A DNA stretch of 64,000 bases from positions 29,817 through 93,816 of the forward strand of contig JBLHOT010000004.1 of the NCBI GenBank assembly GCA_047623945.1, written 5' to 3'. The notes beneath the pieces were generated by a model that searched no databases, was not told the DNA's origin, and saw nothing but the letters and a program-made list of their open reading frames with translations. Made by a program: the position numbers and the translations under genes. Numbering within the stretch: position 1 is the first letter of the stretch; the number at the start of each line of letters is the position of its first letter. This DNA comes from Arcticibacterium sp047623945 (GTDB taxonomy: Bacteria > Bacteroidota > Bacteroidia > Cytophagales > Spirosomataceae). Shown piece after piece: positions 17,481 to 26,055 of the stretch.

Positions 17481-17875
17481 ATGCTTATTAAAGAAGCATT
17501 TGGGTTATTGGCTGAATTAGAAAAAATCGACAACTGTGAAAAAGGAAAGCAATGGCCTTAAAAAGCTTGAAGGTCTTTTGAATAGCTTGGAACATAAAGA
17601 TTTAACTCAGGAACAAATTTAGATCCATTGAAGAAGAATTGACTTCAATGGATTTGAATTCCGATAGAAGTGGCAAATATTAGTCTAAAAAGTGTACTTA
17701 ACTTTTGGGTTTCGTTGTTATGAGACACCTGGAACTGGTTCCACAAGATCATTACATAGGCCTTTGTCTAGCATAGGTTTTCATAGCTGAATTGGGTGTG
17801 ACAATATTCAGCGGAACTAGCATTGGTTTAGTAATTGGCCTTTTAATCAGAAAAGCCTCGATTCCGAGGCTATGA
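17481..17875 (+). pseudogene. Multiply frameshifted membrane-protein gene(s)
   Basis: Coding-like pieces follow one another in different frames: MLIKEAFGLLAELEKIDNC (17481), VKKESNGLKKLEGLLNSLEH with KDLTQEQI, FRSIEEELTSMDLNSD, SLKSVLNFWVSLL, and from 17720 MRHLELVPQDHYIGLCLA. The last is followed by an in-frame TAG (17774-17776) and VFIAELGVTIFSGTSIGLVI, then GLLIRKASIPRL up to the TGA at 17873. Helical, charged N-terminal segments followed by VPxDHYxGLGLA and glycine-rich helices form a pattern I associate with small Bacteroidota membrane proteins. At least three frameshifts and one stop make function unlikely. Confidence 0.55.
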
Positions 17876-18297
17876 AAGAAGATAGAGTTTTGAGTAGTAC
17901 ATAGAGCGTTAAATTAATTAAATATTTTTTGCCTTTGGGCAAATAAATGAAGACCCTTCTCGATCGATCTGGGTCTTATTTGCGTAAGTCAACCCAAAGA
18001 AAAAGCTTCCGAAGTTTCGGAAGCTCTTATCTAGCCCCTAAAATAAACCACTATTTTAAGATTGTATATAAATAGCCTTACGGCAAATTATTTTCTGAAA
18101 ACAATGTACATATTATTAACGTAAGGTGACTGACCTAAAATTGTCTTGTAAGGGAAAATTTATTAAGCGGTCATTTGAGTTTGATTTCATTAACAATCGT
18201 TAACAAAATGACGAGTAAACCTTGAAACAGAATTATACATCTAAGAGACATAAAAGCTTTTAGTTCTATATAGTTTTCACTTTTAAACAAGAAGGTT
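17876..18297. other. Non-coding stretch upstream of the basic secreted protein gene
   Basis: No gene is seen in this 422-bp region apart from the hairpin at 18004-18025. The last 150 bp are A/T-rich and should hold the promoter of the gene at 18298, preceded by an AAGAAGGTT start context. I could not place a clear TAnnTTTG box. Confidence 0.4.
18004..18025. terminator. Perfect 10-bp inverted repeat, possible bidirectional terminator
   Basis: Arms AGCTTCCGAA and TTCGGAAGCT are separated by two bases. On the minus strand TTTTTCTTT follows, giving a good terminator in that direction; on the plus strand CTTAT follows. No minus-strand gene ends here, so its use is unclear. Confidence 0.5.
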
Positions 18298-18741
18298 ATG
18301 AAAAAGTTAATGGTATTAGCAGCAGCAATGGTAATTACAGTTTCCACATCCATGGCTCAGCATTATGATAAGAATGCCACCGCCAGAAATGGTAAGGTGT
18401 ATACAGAAAAAAGTAATAATAATAGAGGAAGGGTACTTAACGGAAGGTCTACAAGAGGAATTAATTCTTTTCAGAAGGAGGCTAGAGAGCATATAGCTTA
18501 TGGCATTATAGACGGCACCATCACTTCTAATGAGGCTAGAAGGTTGCTGGAGTTTTCTGAGAGAATAGAAATAAAAGAGAACAGATTCTCGAGAAACGGC
18601 AGATTAAGTAGTTATGAGATGAGAATCCTCAAAGAAGACTTAAATGACTTAGACAAAATGATTCGGAGAGATTTAAGAGATAGAGAGCGTTCTATAGCAG
18701 ATGTGAGAAATAGAAATCATGATCGCAGATACCAAAGGTAA
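18298..18741 (+). CDS. Small secreted, Arg-rich protein of unknown function
   Basis: The 147-aa protein has a signal peptide MKKLMVLAAAMVITVSTSMA and a mature part unusually rich in Arg, Asn and Glu (NRGRVLNGRSTRGINSFQ, then RRDLRDRERSIADVRNRNHD near the end). The middle segment IAYGIIDGTITSNEARRLLE looks like a short helical hairpin. No family recognised. It is monocistronic, with its own terminator at 18771 and an AAGAAGG sequence just before the ATG. Confidence 0.7.
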   Translation: MKKLMVLAAAMVITVSTSMAQHYDKNATARNGKVYTEKSNNNRGRVLNGRSTRGINSFQKEAREHIAYGIIDGTITSNEARRLLEFSERIEIKENRFSRNGRLSSYEMRILKEDLNDLDKMIRRDLRDRERSIADVRNRNHDRRYQR

Positions 18742-18770
18742 TGAGTAATAGTTTTGAGTAATTTTAAATG

Positions 18771-18800
18771 GGCAAGCTTCTGGCTTGCCTATTTTTGTTT
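18771..18800 (+). terminator. Terminator of the basic secreted protein gene
   Basis: GGCAAGC and GCTTGCC form a 7-bp stem around TTCTG, followed by TATTTTTGTTT, 30 bp after the stop codon. The HAD gene converges on it. Confidence 0.8.
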
Positions 18801-19461
18801 AATCAAACAGTGAGGGTAAGGCTACCATAGAACTTAGCTTAAGGTGTACGCTATTAAATTTTTCCTCGTAGAATTCTTCTTTTGCTGGGATGGCGATAAC
18901 CTGTGCACCAGATGCCAAGGCTCCTTTTACGCCATTGCCTGAATCTTCTAGTATTAGACAGTTTTCAATGGGAATACCCAAGTTTTTTGCCACAGTTAAA
19001 TACACCGCAGGATGAGGTTTATTGAACTCCTCTAGCTCTGCCGAATGGTAAAAATCAAAACGATTTTGAATACCGAACTTTTTCAAGGCCATTTTTATGA
19101 GATCTATCGGTGAAGCAGAGGCTAATCCTATTTTAAAGTGCTTACTTTTTGCCCAATCTAAGGCGACTAAAACACCAGGCATAAGCTGGGCTTCTTTTTT
19201 AATGACTGCCGTAGCCTCTCGAAACAAATCAGTTTCAAGTTTATCGAAATCAGGGTCTGGCCAAGGGTTCTTTTTATACCAATATTGTATAACATCTGCC
19301 ACCGGTTTCCCTGTTGTTTCCATACACATGGCCGTGCTAATGTTTAGTCCAATACTGCCAAAAACGGTTTTTTCTGCCGTATGCCAACAAGGCTCGGAGT
19401 CAACCAAAAGGCCATCCATGTCAAAAATTAAAGCTTTTACTAGATTCGGAGTTATAGACAT
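18799..19461 (-). CDS. HAD-family hydrolase (hexitol/sugar phosphatase-like)
   Basis: This 220-aa HAD subfamily I protein has motif I as LIFDMDGLLVDSEPCW (nucleophile D14, acid D16), motif II LASASP, motif III Lys in FNKPHPAVY and motif IV LILEDSGNGVKGA. The DSEPCWHTAE sequence after motif I resembles the E. coli HxpB/YniC sugar-phosphate phosphatases, so a hexitol or 2-deoxyhexose phosphate is a possible substrate. It begins 7 bp after the ABC exporter stop and is the last gene of that operon. Confidence 0.85.
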   Translation of the reverse strand: MSITPNLVKALIFDMDGLLVDSEPCWHTAEKTVFGSIGLNISTAMCMETTGKPVADVIQYWYKKNPWPDPDFDKLETDLFREATAVIKKEAQLMPGVLVALDWAKSKHFKIGLASASPIDLIKMALKKFGIQNRFDFYHSAELEEFNKPHPAVYLTVAKNLGIPIENCLILEDSGNGVKGALASGAQVIAIPAKEEFYEEKFNSVHLKLSSMVALPSLFD

Positions 19462-19468
19462 AGAGTAT

Positions 19469-21250
19469 TTAGGCTTCTTCGGTGCTTAATTGTTTATCAT
19501 AAAGTTCTTTATAAACTCCTTTGCTGGAAATAAGCTGTTTATGCGTTCCTTCTTCCACAATAACACCATCATCCAGCACAATGATTTTTTTGGCAAGTTT
19601 GGCAGAACTCACTCGATGAGAAATGATAATGGAAGTTCTGTTTTTCATAATCCGCTCCAGATTGCCAAGGATAACATTCTCAGTGTTGGTGTCCACGGCA
19701 GACAAACAGTCATCTAAAATTAAAATCTTAGGCTGTCTTACAATGGCTCTGGCAATGGATAAACGCTGTTTCTGGCCCCCAGAAAGGGTTACACCACGTT
19801 CTCCAATTTGAGTGTCAAAACCCTCTTTGAAGTCAACAATGTTTTGATACAAATCGGCGTCTTTGGTGGCTTGAATAACGGCGTCATGGCTCAATTCGGG
19901 ACTACCAAACTTTACATTGTTTTCTATAGAATCTGAGAATAAGAAAACATCCTGTGGCACATAGCCCATTTGAGAGCGAAGCTTTTGTGTATTGTAATCT
20001 TTAATGTTAATACCATCTACACTTATTTTGCCCTCTGTGGCATCATACATTCTCAGGAGCAAATTGGCCATAGTACTTTTTCCTGAGCCTGTTGTTCCTA
20101 AAATAGCCACAGATTCGCCCGAATCTATTTCCATGTTGAAATTTTTGAGTGCATGGATTCCCGAGTCTGGATATATAAAGTTGACATCCTTAAAACTTAA
20201 AGCACCATCTATTTCGGTTTCCAAATTCTTTTCAGAAAGAATATCGTTTTTGATATTTAAGAATTCGTTTATTCTCTCCTGTGATGCCTCGGCCTGCTGG
20301 ATTTGACTTGTGGTCCATCCCAAGGCTATCAAAGGCCAAGTCAGCATAAAAACGTACATGATAAACTCAGTGATATTACCTGGAGTTAAGGTTCCATTCA
20401 TAATTTCCTGCCCACCCACATAAACACATATAACGGTACTAAGTCCTATCAAAAACATGATCAAAGGGAAAAACATAGCGTCTACTCGGGTCAGATCTAA
20501 CTGCTTATCCCTATACATATCGCTCTCTACTTTAAAACGCTCCAAAGATCCCTTTTCCATAGCGAAAGCCTTTAAAACACGAATTCCACTAAAAGCTTCT
20601 TGCACATAATTAGAAAGCTTAGAAAGGCTCTTCTGGATTAAGGCTGAGCGTTTATTTACTATGCTGCTGACAAAAAATATGCTTAAAGAAAGAACGGGCA
20701 TAGGTACTAGAACCCACCAAGTTAATCTGGCATTCACAGAAAACATATAGCTTAATATCAAAACCACCAGAGTAAGCATGTTTAGCAAATACATAATGGA
20801 TGGACCAAAATACATCCTCACTTTGCTCACATCTTCAGATACTCGGGTCATTAAATCTCCTGTGGAATGCTGTCGGTAAAAACTTAAAGGCAGCGTTTGA
20901 TAGTGAGTAAAGATTTCATTCTTCATATCAAACTCAATATGCCTGGACATTACAATAATGGTTTGACGAACTAAAAACAGGAAAACACCTTTCAGAATGG
21001 CCATGGCCAAAATGAGCCCACCATAAACACTAAGGCTGTATAGGAATACATCATACATGTTTTTTTGGATATCAGTACCTGCATACATAAAGTAGATGTC
21101 AATATTCTCTTTGACCAAATCCAATGCATGACGCACAACCTGTGCTGGTACCACCCCAAAAAGGTTTGAGATTAATGTGAAAATAGCACCTAGGATGAGG
21201 TACCACTTGTATTTTAAGAGATACTTATTGAGATAAGCTAAGTTTTTCAT
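19469..21250 (-). CDS. ABC exporter, fused membrane and ATPase domains
   Basis: The 593-aa half-transporter has six membrane helices (residues 1-320) and a nucleotide-binding domain with Walker A GTTGSGKST (385-393), signature LSGGQKQRLSIARA (489-502), Walker B ILILDD (509-514) and a switch His in IIISHRVSS (545). The residue after the Walker B Asp, normally catalytic Glu, is Asp (D514). That substitution marks the degenerate site of heterodimeric exporters such as BmrC or TM287. No partner half is nearby. Its start overlaps the NDH-2 stop by 4 bp. Substrate unknown. Confidence 0.9.
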   Translation of the reverse strand: MKNLAYLNKYLLKYKWYLILGAIFTLISNLFGVVPAQVVRHALDLVKENIDIYFMYAGTDIQKNMYDVFLYSLSVYGGLILAMAILKGVFLFLVRQTIIVMSRHIEFDMKNEIFTHYQTLPLSFYRQHSTGDLMTRVSEDVSKVRMYFGPSIMYLLNMLTLVVLILSYMFSVNARLTWWVLVPMPVLSLSIFFVSSIVNKRSALIQKSLSKLSNYVQEAFSGIRVLKAFAMEKGSLERFKVESDMYRDKQLDLTRVDAMFFPLIMFLIGLSTVICVYVGGQEIMNGTLTPGNITEFIMYVFMLTWPLIALGWTTSQIQQAEASQERINEFLNIKNDILSEKNLETEIDGALSFKDVNFIYPDSGIHALKNFNMEIDSGESVAILGTTGSGKSTMANLLLRMYDATEGKISVDGINIKDYNTQKLRSQMGYVPQDVFLFSDSIENNVKFGSPELSHDAVIQATKDADLYQNIVDFKEGFDTQIGERGVTLSGGQKQRLSIARAIVRQPKILILDDCLSAVDTNTENVILGNLERIMKNRTSIIISHRVSSAKLAKKIIVLDDGVIVEEGTHKQLISSKGVYKELYDKQLSTEEA

Positions 21251-22539
21251 GTATTGCTTTTACTGCCTTTTACTTTGGGTTTAATAATGAGTCTTAAAGA
21301 CTGATCATAGGTGACGTAATTCCAGACCCAGTTTATAAATATCAAAAGCTTGTTTTTAATTCCCAGAATAGATAATAAATGTACCATCATCCAAACATAC
21401 CACGCGAATGTCCCCTGAAAACGCCAAAAAGGCAGGTCCACCACGGCTAGATGCCGTCCTACTGTGGCCATAGAACCTAGGTCTGAGTAAGAAAATGGCT
21501 TTGTTTTCTCTCCTTTCATAATTTGATAAAGATTGCTGGCCAGAAGCGTTCCTTGCTGTATGGCTGGCTGTGCTACCATAGGATGGCCGTAAGGAAGTTT
21601 TGGAGAAGTCATTTGGGCCAAATCACCAATGGCAAAAATATTATCATAACCAGACACGAGGTTAATTTTGTTTACTCTAAGTCTCCCATTTTTTTCAAAA
21701 GACTCAGGAGCTATACCTTCTATCTTATTGCTTTTGACCCCTGCAGCCCAAACCAAATTATTCGTTCTTATCTTCTCTCCTTTATTTGTGAAAGCATATT
21801 TTCCATCAAAATCAATGATTCTTTCTCCAATTCTTACTTCAACGCCTAAATCTTTAAGATAGTCTTCACTTTTTTGGCTGGCCTGGTCAGACATTGACGG
21901 GAGAAGGCCCTTGGAGGATTGGAATAGATATACTTTCATGTCCACGAAGTCTATTTCAGGATAGTCTTTGGGTAGGATGACGTTTCTCATCTCTGCCAAA
22001 CTTCCAGAAATTTCAACCCCGGTGGGCCCACCGCCCACGACCACTACAGACATCATGCCCTCTTTTTCCCGATAGTCTGGTTCGGAAAGGGCATCCTCGA
22101 AATTTTGCAGAACAGTATTTCTTAAAGCAATCGCCTCAGAAATTGACTTCATTGGTAGGGCATTGTTTATGATGTTTTGCTGACCGAAATAATTCGTATC
22201 TGCACCCATCGCCAAAACCAAGAAGTCATAGTTGACCACCCCTATATCCGTTGTTAATTGTCTGATTTCAGTCTTCACCGAATTTACCTTGGTAATTCTT
22301 ACGTGAACGTTTTTTTTATCATGAAAAACTTTCCTGAGCGGAAATGCTATGGAGCTGGGCTCTAGCCCAGCCATGGCTACTTGATAACACAGTGGCTGAA
22401 ATTGGTGGTAATTGTTTTTATCAATCAGTACCACCTGAACATCCCTTTTACACAGCTTTTGTGCTAAAGCTAGGCCACCAAAACCTGCTCCTACGATAAC
22501 AATTCTTTTTTGGTTAGTTTCGGGGATGTTTGCAAACAT
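21247..22539 (-). CDS. Type II NADH dehydrogenase (NDH-2-like flavoprotein)
   Basis: The 430-aa protein has the FAD-binding loop VIVGAGFGGLALAQKL (residues 15-30), the family motif YHQFQPLCYQVAMAGLEPSS, and the second dinucleotide fold VVVVGGGPTGVEISGSLAEM for NADH. FAIGDLAQM precedes the C-terminal amphipathic membrane anchor (LLIFINWVWNYVTYDQSLRL). It passes electrons from NADH to menaquinone without pumping. It is first in an operon with the ABC exporter (4-bp overlap) and the HAD phosphatase. Confidence 0.9.
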   Translation of the reverse strand: MFANIPETNQKRIVIVGAGFGGLALAQKLCKRDVQVVLIDKNNYHQFQPLCYQVAMAGLEPSSIAFPLRKVFHDKKNVHVRITKVNSVKTEIRQLTTDIGVVNYDFLVLAMGADTNYFGQQNIINNALPMKSISEAIALRNTVLQNFEDALSEPDYREKEGMMSVVVVGGGPTGVEISGSLAEMRNVILPKDYPEIDFVDMKVYLFQSSKGLLPSMSDQASQKSEDYLKDLGVEVRIGERIIDFDGKYAFTNKGEKIRTNNLVWAAGVKSNKIEGIAPESFEKNGRLRVNKINLVSGYDNIFAIGDLAQMTSPKLPYGHPMVAQPAIQQGTLLASNLYQIMKGEKTKPFSYSDLGSMATVGRHLAVVDLPFWRFQGTFAWYVWMMVHLLSILGIKNKLLIFINWVWNYVTYDQSLRLIIKPKVKGSKSNT

Positions 22540-22608
22540 TTACTTAATTATGGTTTTGTAGGGCTCTTTTTAATAGTCATTGACAGTATCAATGGTATGG
22601 TTAGCGAC

Positions 22609-23751
22609 CTAATCCTTTTGTTCTAATGCCACTTTCTCAATGACCTTTTGATAAAAAGCCTCATATTGAGGGACCACATTTTTTATATCAAATTCTTTGG
22701 CTTTTTTTAATGCCCGTGACTTAAATCCCGGCAGGTTTTCGTCTTTAAGTATGAAAAGAGCATTTTTAACCATGTCGTCTATGTCACCAATGTTACTCAT
22801 AAAACCCGTTTCTCCCTGAATATTTACTTCAGGAAGTCCACCAGCGTTACTTGTGATAATAGGAACTTCACAGGCCATAGCTTCTAAAGCAGCCAAACCA
22901 AAACTCTCCTTTTCTGAAGGCATGAAAAATAAATCGGCTACCGATAAAACTTCTTCTATTGCATCTAATTTTCCAATGAATCTTATATCATCACAGAGTT
23001 CTAGGTCTCTACACAGTTTCTCCATTTGAACACGTTCTGGTCCATCACCGATAAGAAGTAATTTGGATGCAACAGTCTGTTTTATTTTGCCAAAGGCATG
23101 AATAATGTCTGCAATACGCTTTACTGGCCTAAAATTAGAAATATGTACAATCAGTTTTTCACCGTCAGGGCAAATGATCTTTTTAAAATGCTCTTTTTTC
23201 TGCTTGTGAAACCTTTCCATGTCCACAAAATTTGGAATAACCTCAATTTCATTATTAATCTCAAAAGCTTCAAAGGTTTCTCGTCTTAAGGACTCAGAAA
23301 CCGCCGTGACGCCATCGGATTTGTTAATACTAAAAGTGACCATGGGCTTATAAGTGGCATCTCGGCCTACTACGGTGATATCTGTTCCGTGCAGCGTGGT
23401 GACCACAGGAATATGAATGCCATGTGTTTTTAGGATTTCTTTAGCTAAAAATGCCGAAGTGGCATGTGGAATAGCGTAGTGAACATGGAGCACATCCAAC
23501 TTTTCATGGCGGACTACATCTACCATCTTGCTGGCCAGAGCAGATTCGTAAGGTGGATATTCGAAAAGCGGGTAGTTGGAAATATTTACCTCATGATAAA
23601 ACAGATTTTCATTAAAAAAATCGAGCCGAATTGGCTGAGTATAGGTCATGAAATGAACCTGATGCCCGTTTTGGGCCAACTGCTTTCCTAGCTCTGTGGC
23701 AATAACTCCGCTACCGCCAAAAGTGGGATAACATACAATTCCAATTTTCAT
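22609..23751 (-). CDS. bshA: Bacillithiol glycosyltransferase BshA
   Basis: BshA joins GlcNAc from UDP-GlcNAc to L-malate, the first step of bacillithiol synthesis. This 380-aa GT4 protein has the BshA-type start MKIGIVCYPTFGGSGVIATE, then HVHYAIPHATSAFLA, TTLHGTDITVVG, and the nucleotide-sugar motif EKESFGLAALEAMACEVP. Length and motifs match the family closely. bshB1 is in the window at 42856, 19 kb away; bshC is not seen. The gene is alone on its strand here. Confidence 0.92.
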   Translation of the reverse strand: MKIGIVCYPTFGGSGVIATELGKQLAQNGHQVHFMTYTQPIRLDFFNENLFYHEVNISNYPLFEYPPYESALASKMVDVVRHEKLDVLHVHYAIPHATSAFLAKEILKTHGIHIPVVTTLHGTDITVVGRDATYKPMVTFSINKSDGVTAVSESLRRETFEAFEINNEIEVIPNFVDMERFHKQKKEHFKKIICPDGEKLIVHISNFRPVKRIADIIHAFGKIKQTVASKLLLIGDGPERVQMEKLCRDLELCDDIRFIGKLDAIEEVLSVADLFFMPSEKESFGLAALEAMACEVPIITSNAGGLPEVNIQGETGFMSNIGDIDDMVKNALFILKDENLPGFKSRALKKAKEFDIKNVVPQYEAFYQKVIEKVALEQKD

Positions 23752-23936
23752 TTATTTATTCTGGTCTGCTCCTCGTCAAATTAGACGTCTTTTTATAAAA
23801 TCAGTAAAGGGAATGCTCCGTTAATCATGTGATTGCTCCTTTAGCCGTTTATGAACTACTAACGCAAATAGACTAGGGATTAATTCCAAAAAAGGAGGTA
23901 TACTCTTATTATATTGATAAGTTCATCGTTTTATTT

Positions 23937-24803
23937 GTGTCTAATTTCACTGAAACATTGTTAATACTCCAATTCTTCAAACTTATTCGCTGGGAAAACT
24001 TGCTCATTATTGTGCTTACGCAATACATGGCCCGTGTTTTTTTGGTGGGAAATGGGGAGGCCTTTGAACTAGCTATTCTAGATGAGAATCAGTTTTTAAT
24101 TACGCTTACCACCCTTCTAGTAGCGGCCGCTGGCTATATAATAAACGATTACTTTGACGTGAAAATAGATCTGGTAAATAAGCCTAAAGAGGTTATTATA
24201 GGTAGATTTATCAAGAGGCGTCACGCCATTTTTGCCCATCAAGTTTTAAATGTTTCTGCCGCTGTGATTTCGTATACGATAAGTTTCAGGGTTTTCGTGG
24301 TTAATGTATTTGCCATGACTCTTTTGTGGGTTTATGCCAGCGTATTTAAAAAGAAACCTATCATTGGTAATGTTTTGGTGGCGGGCCTTACGGCGGCGTC
24401 TTTAGTGGTAATGGCCGTGTATTATACAGAGAATGATTTATTGATTAATATTTATGCCGTTTTCGCTTTTGGCATTACACTTATTAGAGAAATTATAAAG
24501 GATATTGAAGACATTAGGGGCGACAAGAAATTTGGAAGCACTACACTACCTATTATTTGGGGCATTAGGAAAACAAAATATGTCATCTTCTTTTTCATGA
24601 TAGGTTTTATTATGACAGTGTGTTTGATGGGGTTTGCACTACATAATCAGAGTTTAAACTTTATTTTTATGCTTCTGGCAGTGCCCTTTTTTTACATGAT
24701 GTTTCGCCTTTACTTTGCAGACAGGAAAATACATTTTTCGCAACTAAGCACCTGGTCTAAAATTATAATGATTTTAGGGATTTTAAGTATGGCGGTAATA
24801 TAA
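23937..24803 (+). CDS. UbiA-family prenyltransferase (geranylgeranylglycerol-phosphate-type)
   Basis: The 288-aa integral membrane enzyme has the first Asp-rich motif NDYFDVKID (residues 70-78) and the second DIEDIRGDKKFGSTTLP, which bind Mg2+-prenyl diphosphate. The sequence is closest in feel to the UbiA branch annotated in Bacteroidota as geranylgeranylglycerol-phosphate geranylgeranyltransferase rather than MenA or CtaB; that sub-assignment is tentative. It starts at GTG (23937) and purN follows 24 bp downstream on the same strand. Confidence 0.82.
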   Translation: MSNFTETLLILQFFKLIRWENLLIIVLTQYMARVFLVGNGEAFELAILDENQFLITLTTLLVAAAGYIINDYFDVKIDLVNKPKEVIIGRFIKRRHAIFAHQVLNVSAAVISYTISFRVFVVNVFAMTLLWVYASVFKKKPIIGNVLVAGLTAASLVVMAVYYTENDLLINIYAVFAFGITLIREIIKDIEDIRGDKKFGSTTLPIIWGIRKTKYVIFFFMIGFIMTVCLMGFALHNQSLNFIFMLLAVPFFYMMFRLYFADRKIHFSQLSTWSKIIMILGILSMAVI

Positions 24804-24827
24804 GGTGGAGACGTCAATCTAAGAAAT

Positions 24828-25397
24828 ATGAAAGAAAAACGGATAGTTATTTTTGCTTCAGGAGGCGGCTCCAATGCAGAGGCTATTGTAGCTTATTTTG
24901 CCAATAATCCAGATGTAATTGTTACATACTTTTTGACAAACAAGCCGGATTCTGGTATAATCATGAGAGGAAAGCGTTTGGGTATTCCTACCTTAGTTTT
25001 TTCTAGGCAAAACTTCGTCAATTCGTTGGATGTTGTGAATTTTCTGAAGTCTCAAAAAATTGATCTAGTAGTGCTAGCAGGTTTTTTATGGCTTATTCCT
25101 CCTTCTCTTATTGAAGCTTATCCAGCTAAAATAATCAATATACATCCAGCACTTCTGCCAAAGTATGGAGGTAAAGGCATGTGGGGTCATCATGTACATG
25201 ATGCAGTAGTGGCTAATAAGGAGACTGAAAGTGGAATCACTATTCACCTTGTTAATGAAAACTATGATGAGGGAAAGATTCTATTTCAAGCTAGCTGTGC
25301 TGTGGAAGCAAAAGATGCCCCAGAAGACGTAGCTGCCAATGTTTTAAAGTTGGAGCACAAGCACTTCGCTCAGGTTATTGAAGATTTGCTTACTTAA
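24828..25397 (+). CDS. purN: Phosphoribosylglycinamide formyltransferase PurN
   Basis: PurN transfers formyl from 10-formyl-THF to GAR in purine synthesis. The 189-aa protein begins RIVIFASGGGSNAEAIVAYF, has the catalytic region IINIHPALLPKYGG (Asn and His), and GITIHLVNENYDEG (catalytic Asp). The length is typical of the monofunctional enzyme. It follows the UbiA gene by 24 bp but the two have no known functional link; it converges on the secreted-protein gene at 25403. Confidence 0.93.
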   Translation: MKEKRIVIFASGGGSNAEAIVAYFANNPDVIVTYFLTNKPDSGIIMRGKRLGIPTLVFSRQNFVNSLDVVNFLKSQKIDLVVLAGFLWLIPPSLIEAYPAKIINIHPALLPKYGGKGMWGHHVHDAVVANKETESGITIHLVNENYDEGKILFQASCAVEAKDAPEDVAANVLKLEHKHFAQVIEDLLT

Positions 25398-25402
25398 TTC
25401 TT

Positions 25403-26008
25403 TTAGTTCATCACATGTCTGGCGTTTTTAGTAAGCATATTAGGGTTATAGGTGCTGCCTTTAGCCACTTGAGTCATGGTGATCCGCACTCTGGTAGGAA
25501 AAAACAACTCGTGGTCTTCTCTTTTATGTGCATGGCCTTTTCCGCCGCTATCATCTTTAATAACTAAATCCATTTGTTTAATACCTTCTGTCCAGATAAT
25601 GGATTCGTTCTCCCAAAAAGAAGTCATAGAAACTGTGTTTTTGTATACACCCTCGTCCGTATAAATTAAGGTACCTGTACATCCGTAATTATTCCTCTGT
25701 CCTTTATTTGGCATATAGCATAGTGTCCATTTTGTAGGTGCTTGGCCAGCTGGCTTATTTTTCACTTCTATCCTAATATGCACATTACCATTCCTATAAT
25801 CTGCAGGGCTTTCCCAGTTTAATGGTCTTGCGGGATTAATAAGACTGTCTTTTACATAAAAATGTGACTTGTTGGGATAGGCATTGTCTGCATCGGATTT
25901 GGAGTAATTGTATTCTACATCAAACAGAACAAATTGGGTATCATTCTGTATATTTTTCTCCGATTGGACTATAAAGAATAGAAGGAATATGATACTGATT
26001 TTTATCAT
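25403..26008 (-). CDS. Secreted protein of unknown function
   Basis: Starting at the ATG at 26008 the product is 201 aa with a signal-like N terminus (MIKISIIFLLFFIVQSE). The mature part is beta-rich: FVLFDVEYNYSKSDADNAYP, then WTLCYMPNKGQRNNYGCTGT with two Cys that could pair, and a C-terminal RVRITMTQVAKGSTYNPN. An upstream in-frame ATG at 26059 would bury the signal sequence behind 17 residues. I recognise no domain. It follows the DUF4422 pseudogene on the same strand. Confidence 0.6.
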   Translation of the reverse strand: MIKISIIFLLFFIVQSEKNIQNDTQFVLFDVEYNYSKSDADNAYPNKSHFYVKDSLINPARPLNWESPADYRNGNVHIRIEVKNKPAGQAPTKWTLCYMPNKGQRNNYGCTGTLIYTDEGVYKNTVSMTSFWENESIIWTEGIKQMDLVIKDDSGGKGHAHKREDHELFFPTRVRITMTQVAKGSTYNPNMLTKNARHVMN

Positions 26009-26055
26009 GACTGGGTTCTTAGATTTCTTAAAGCTACACATAAAGGAATAGCTCT

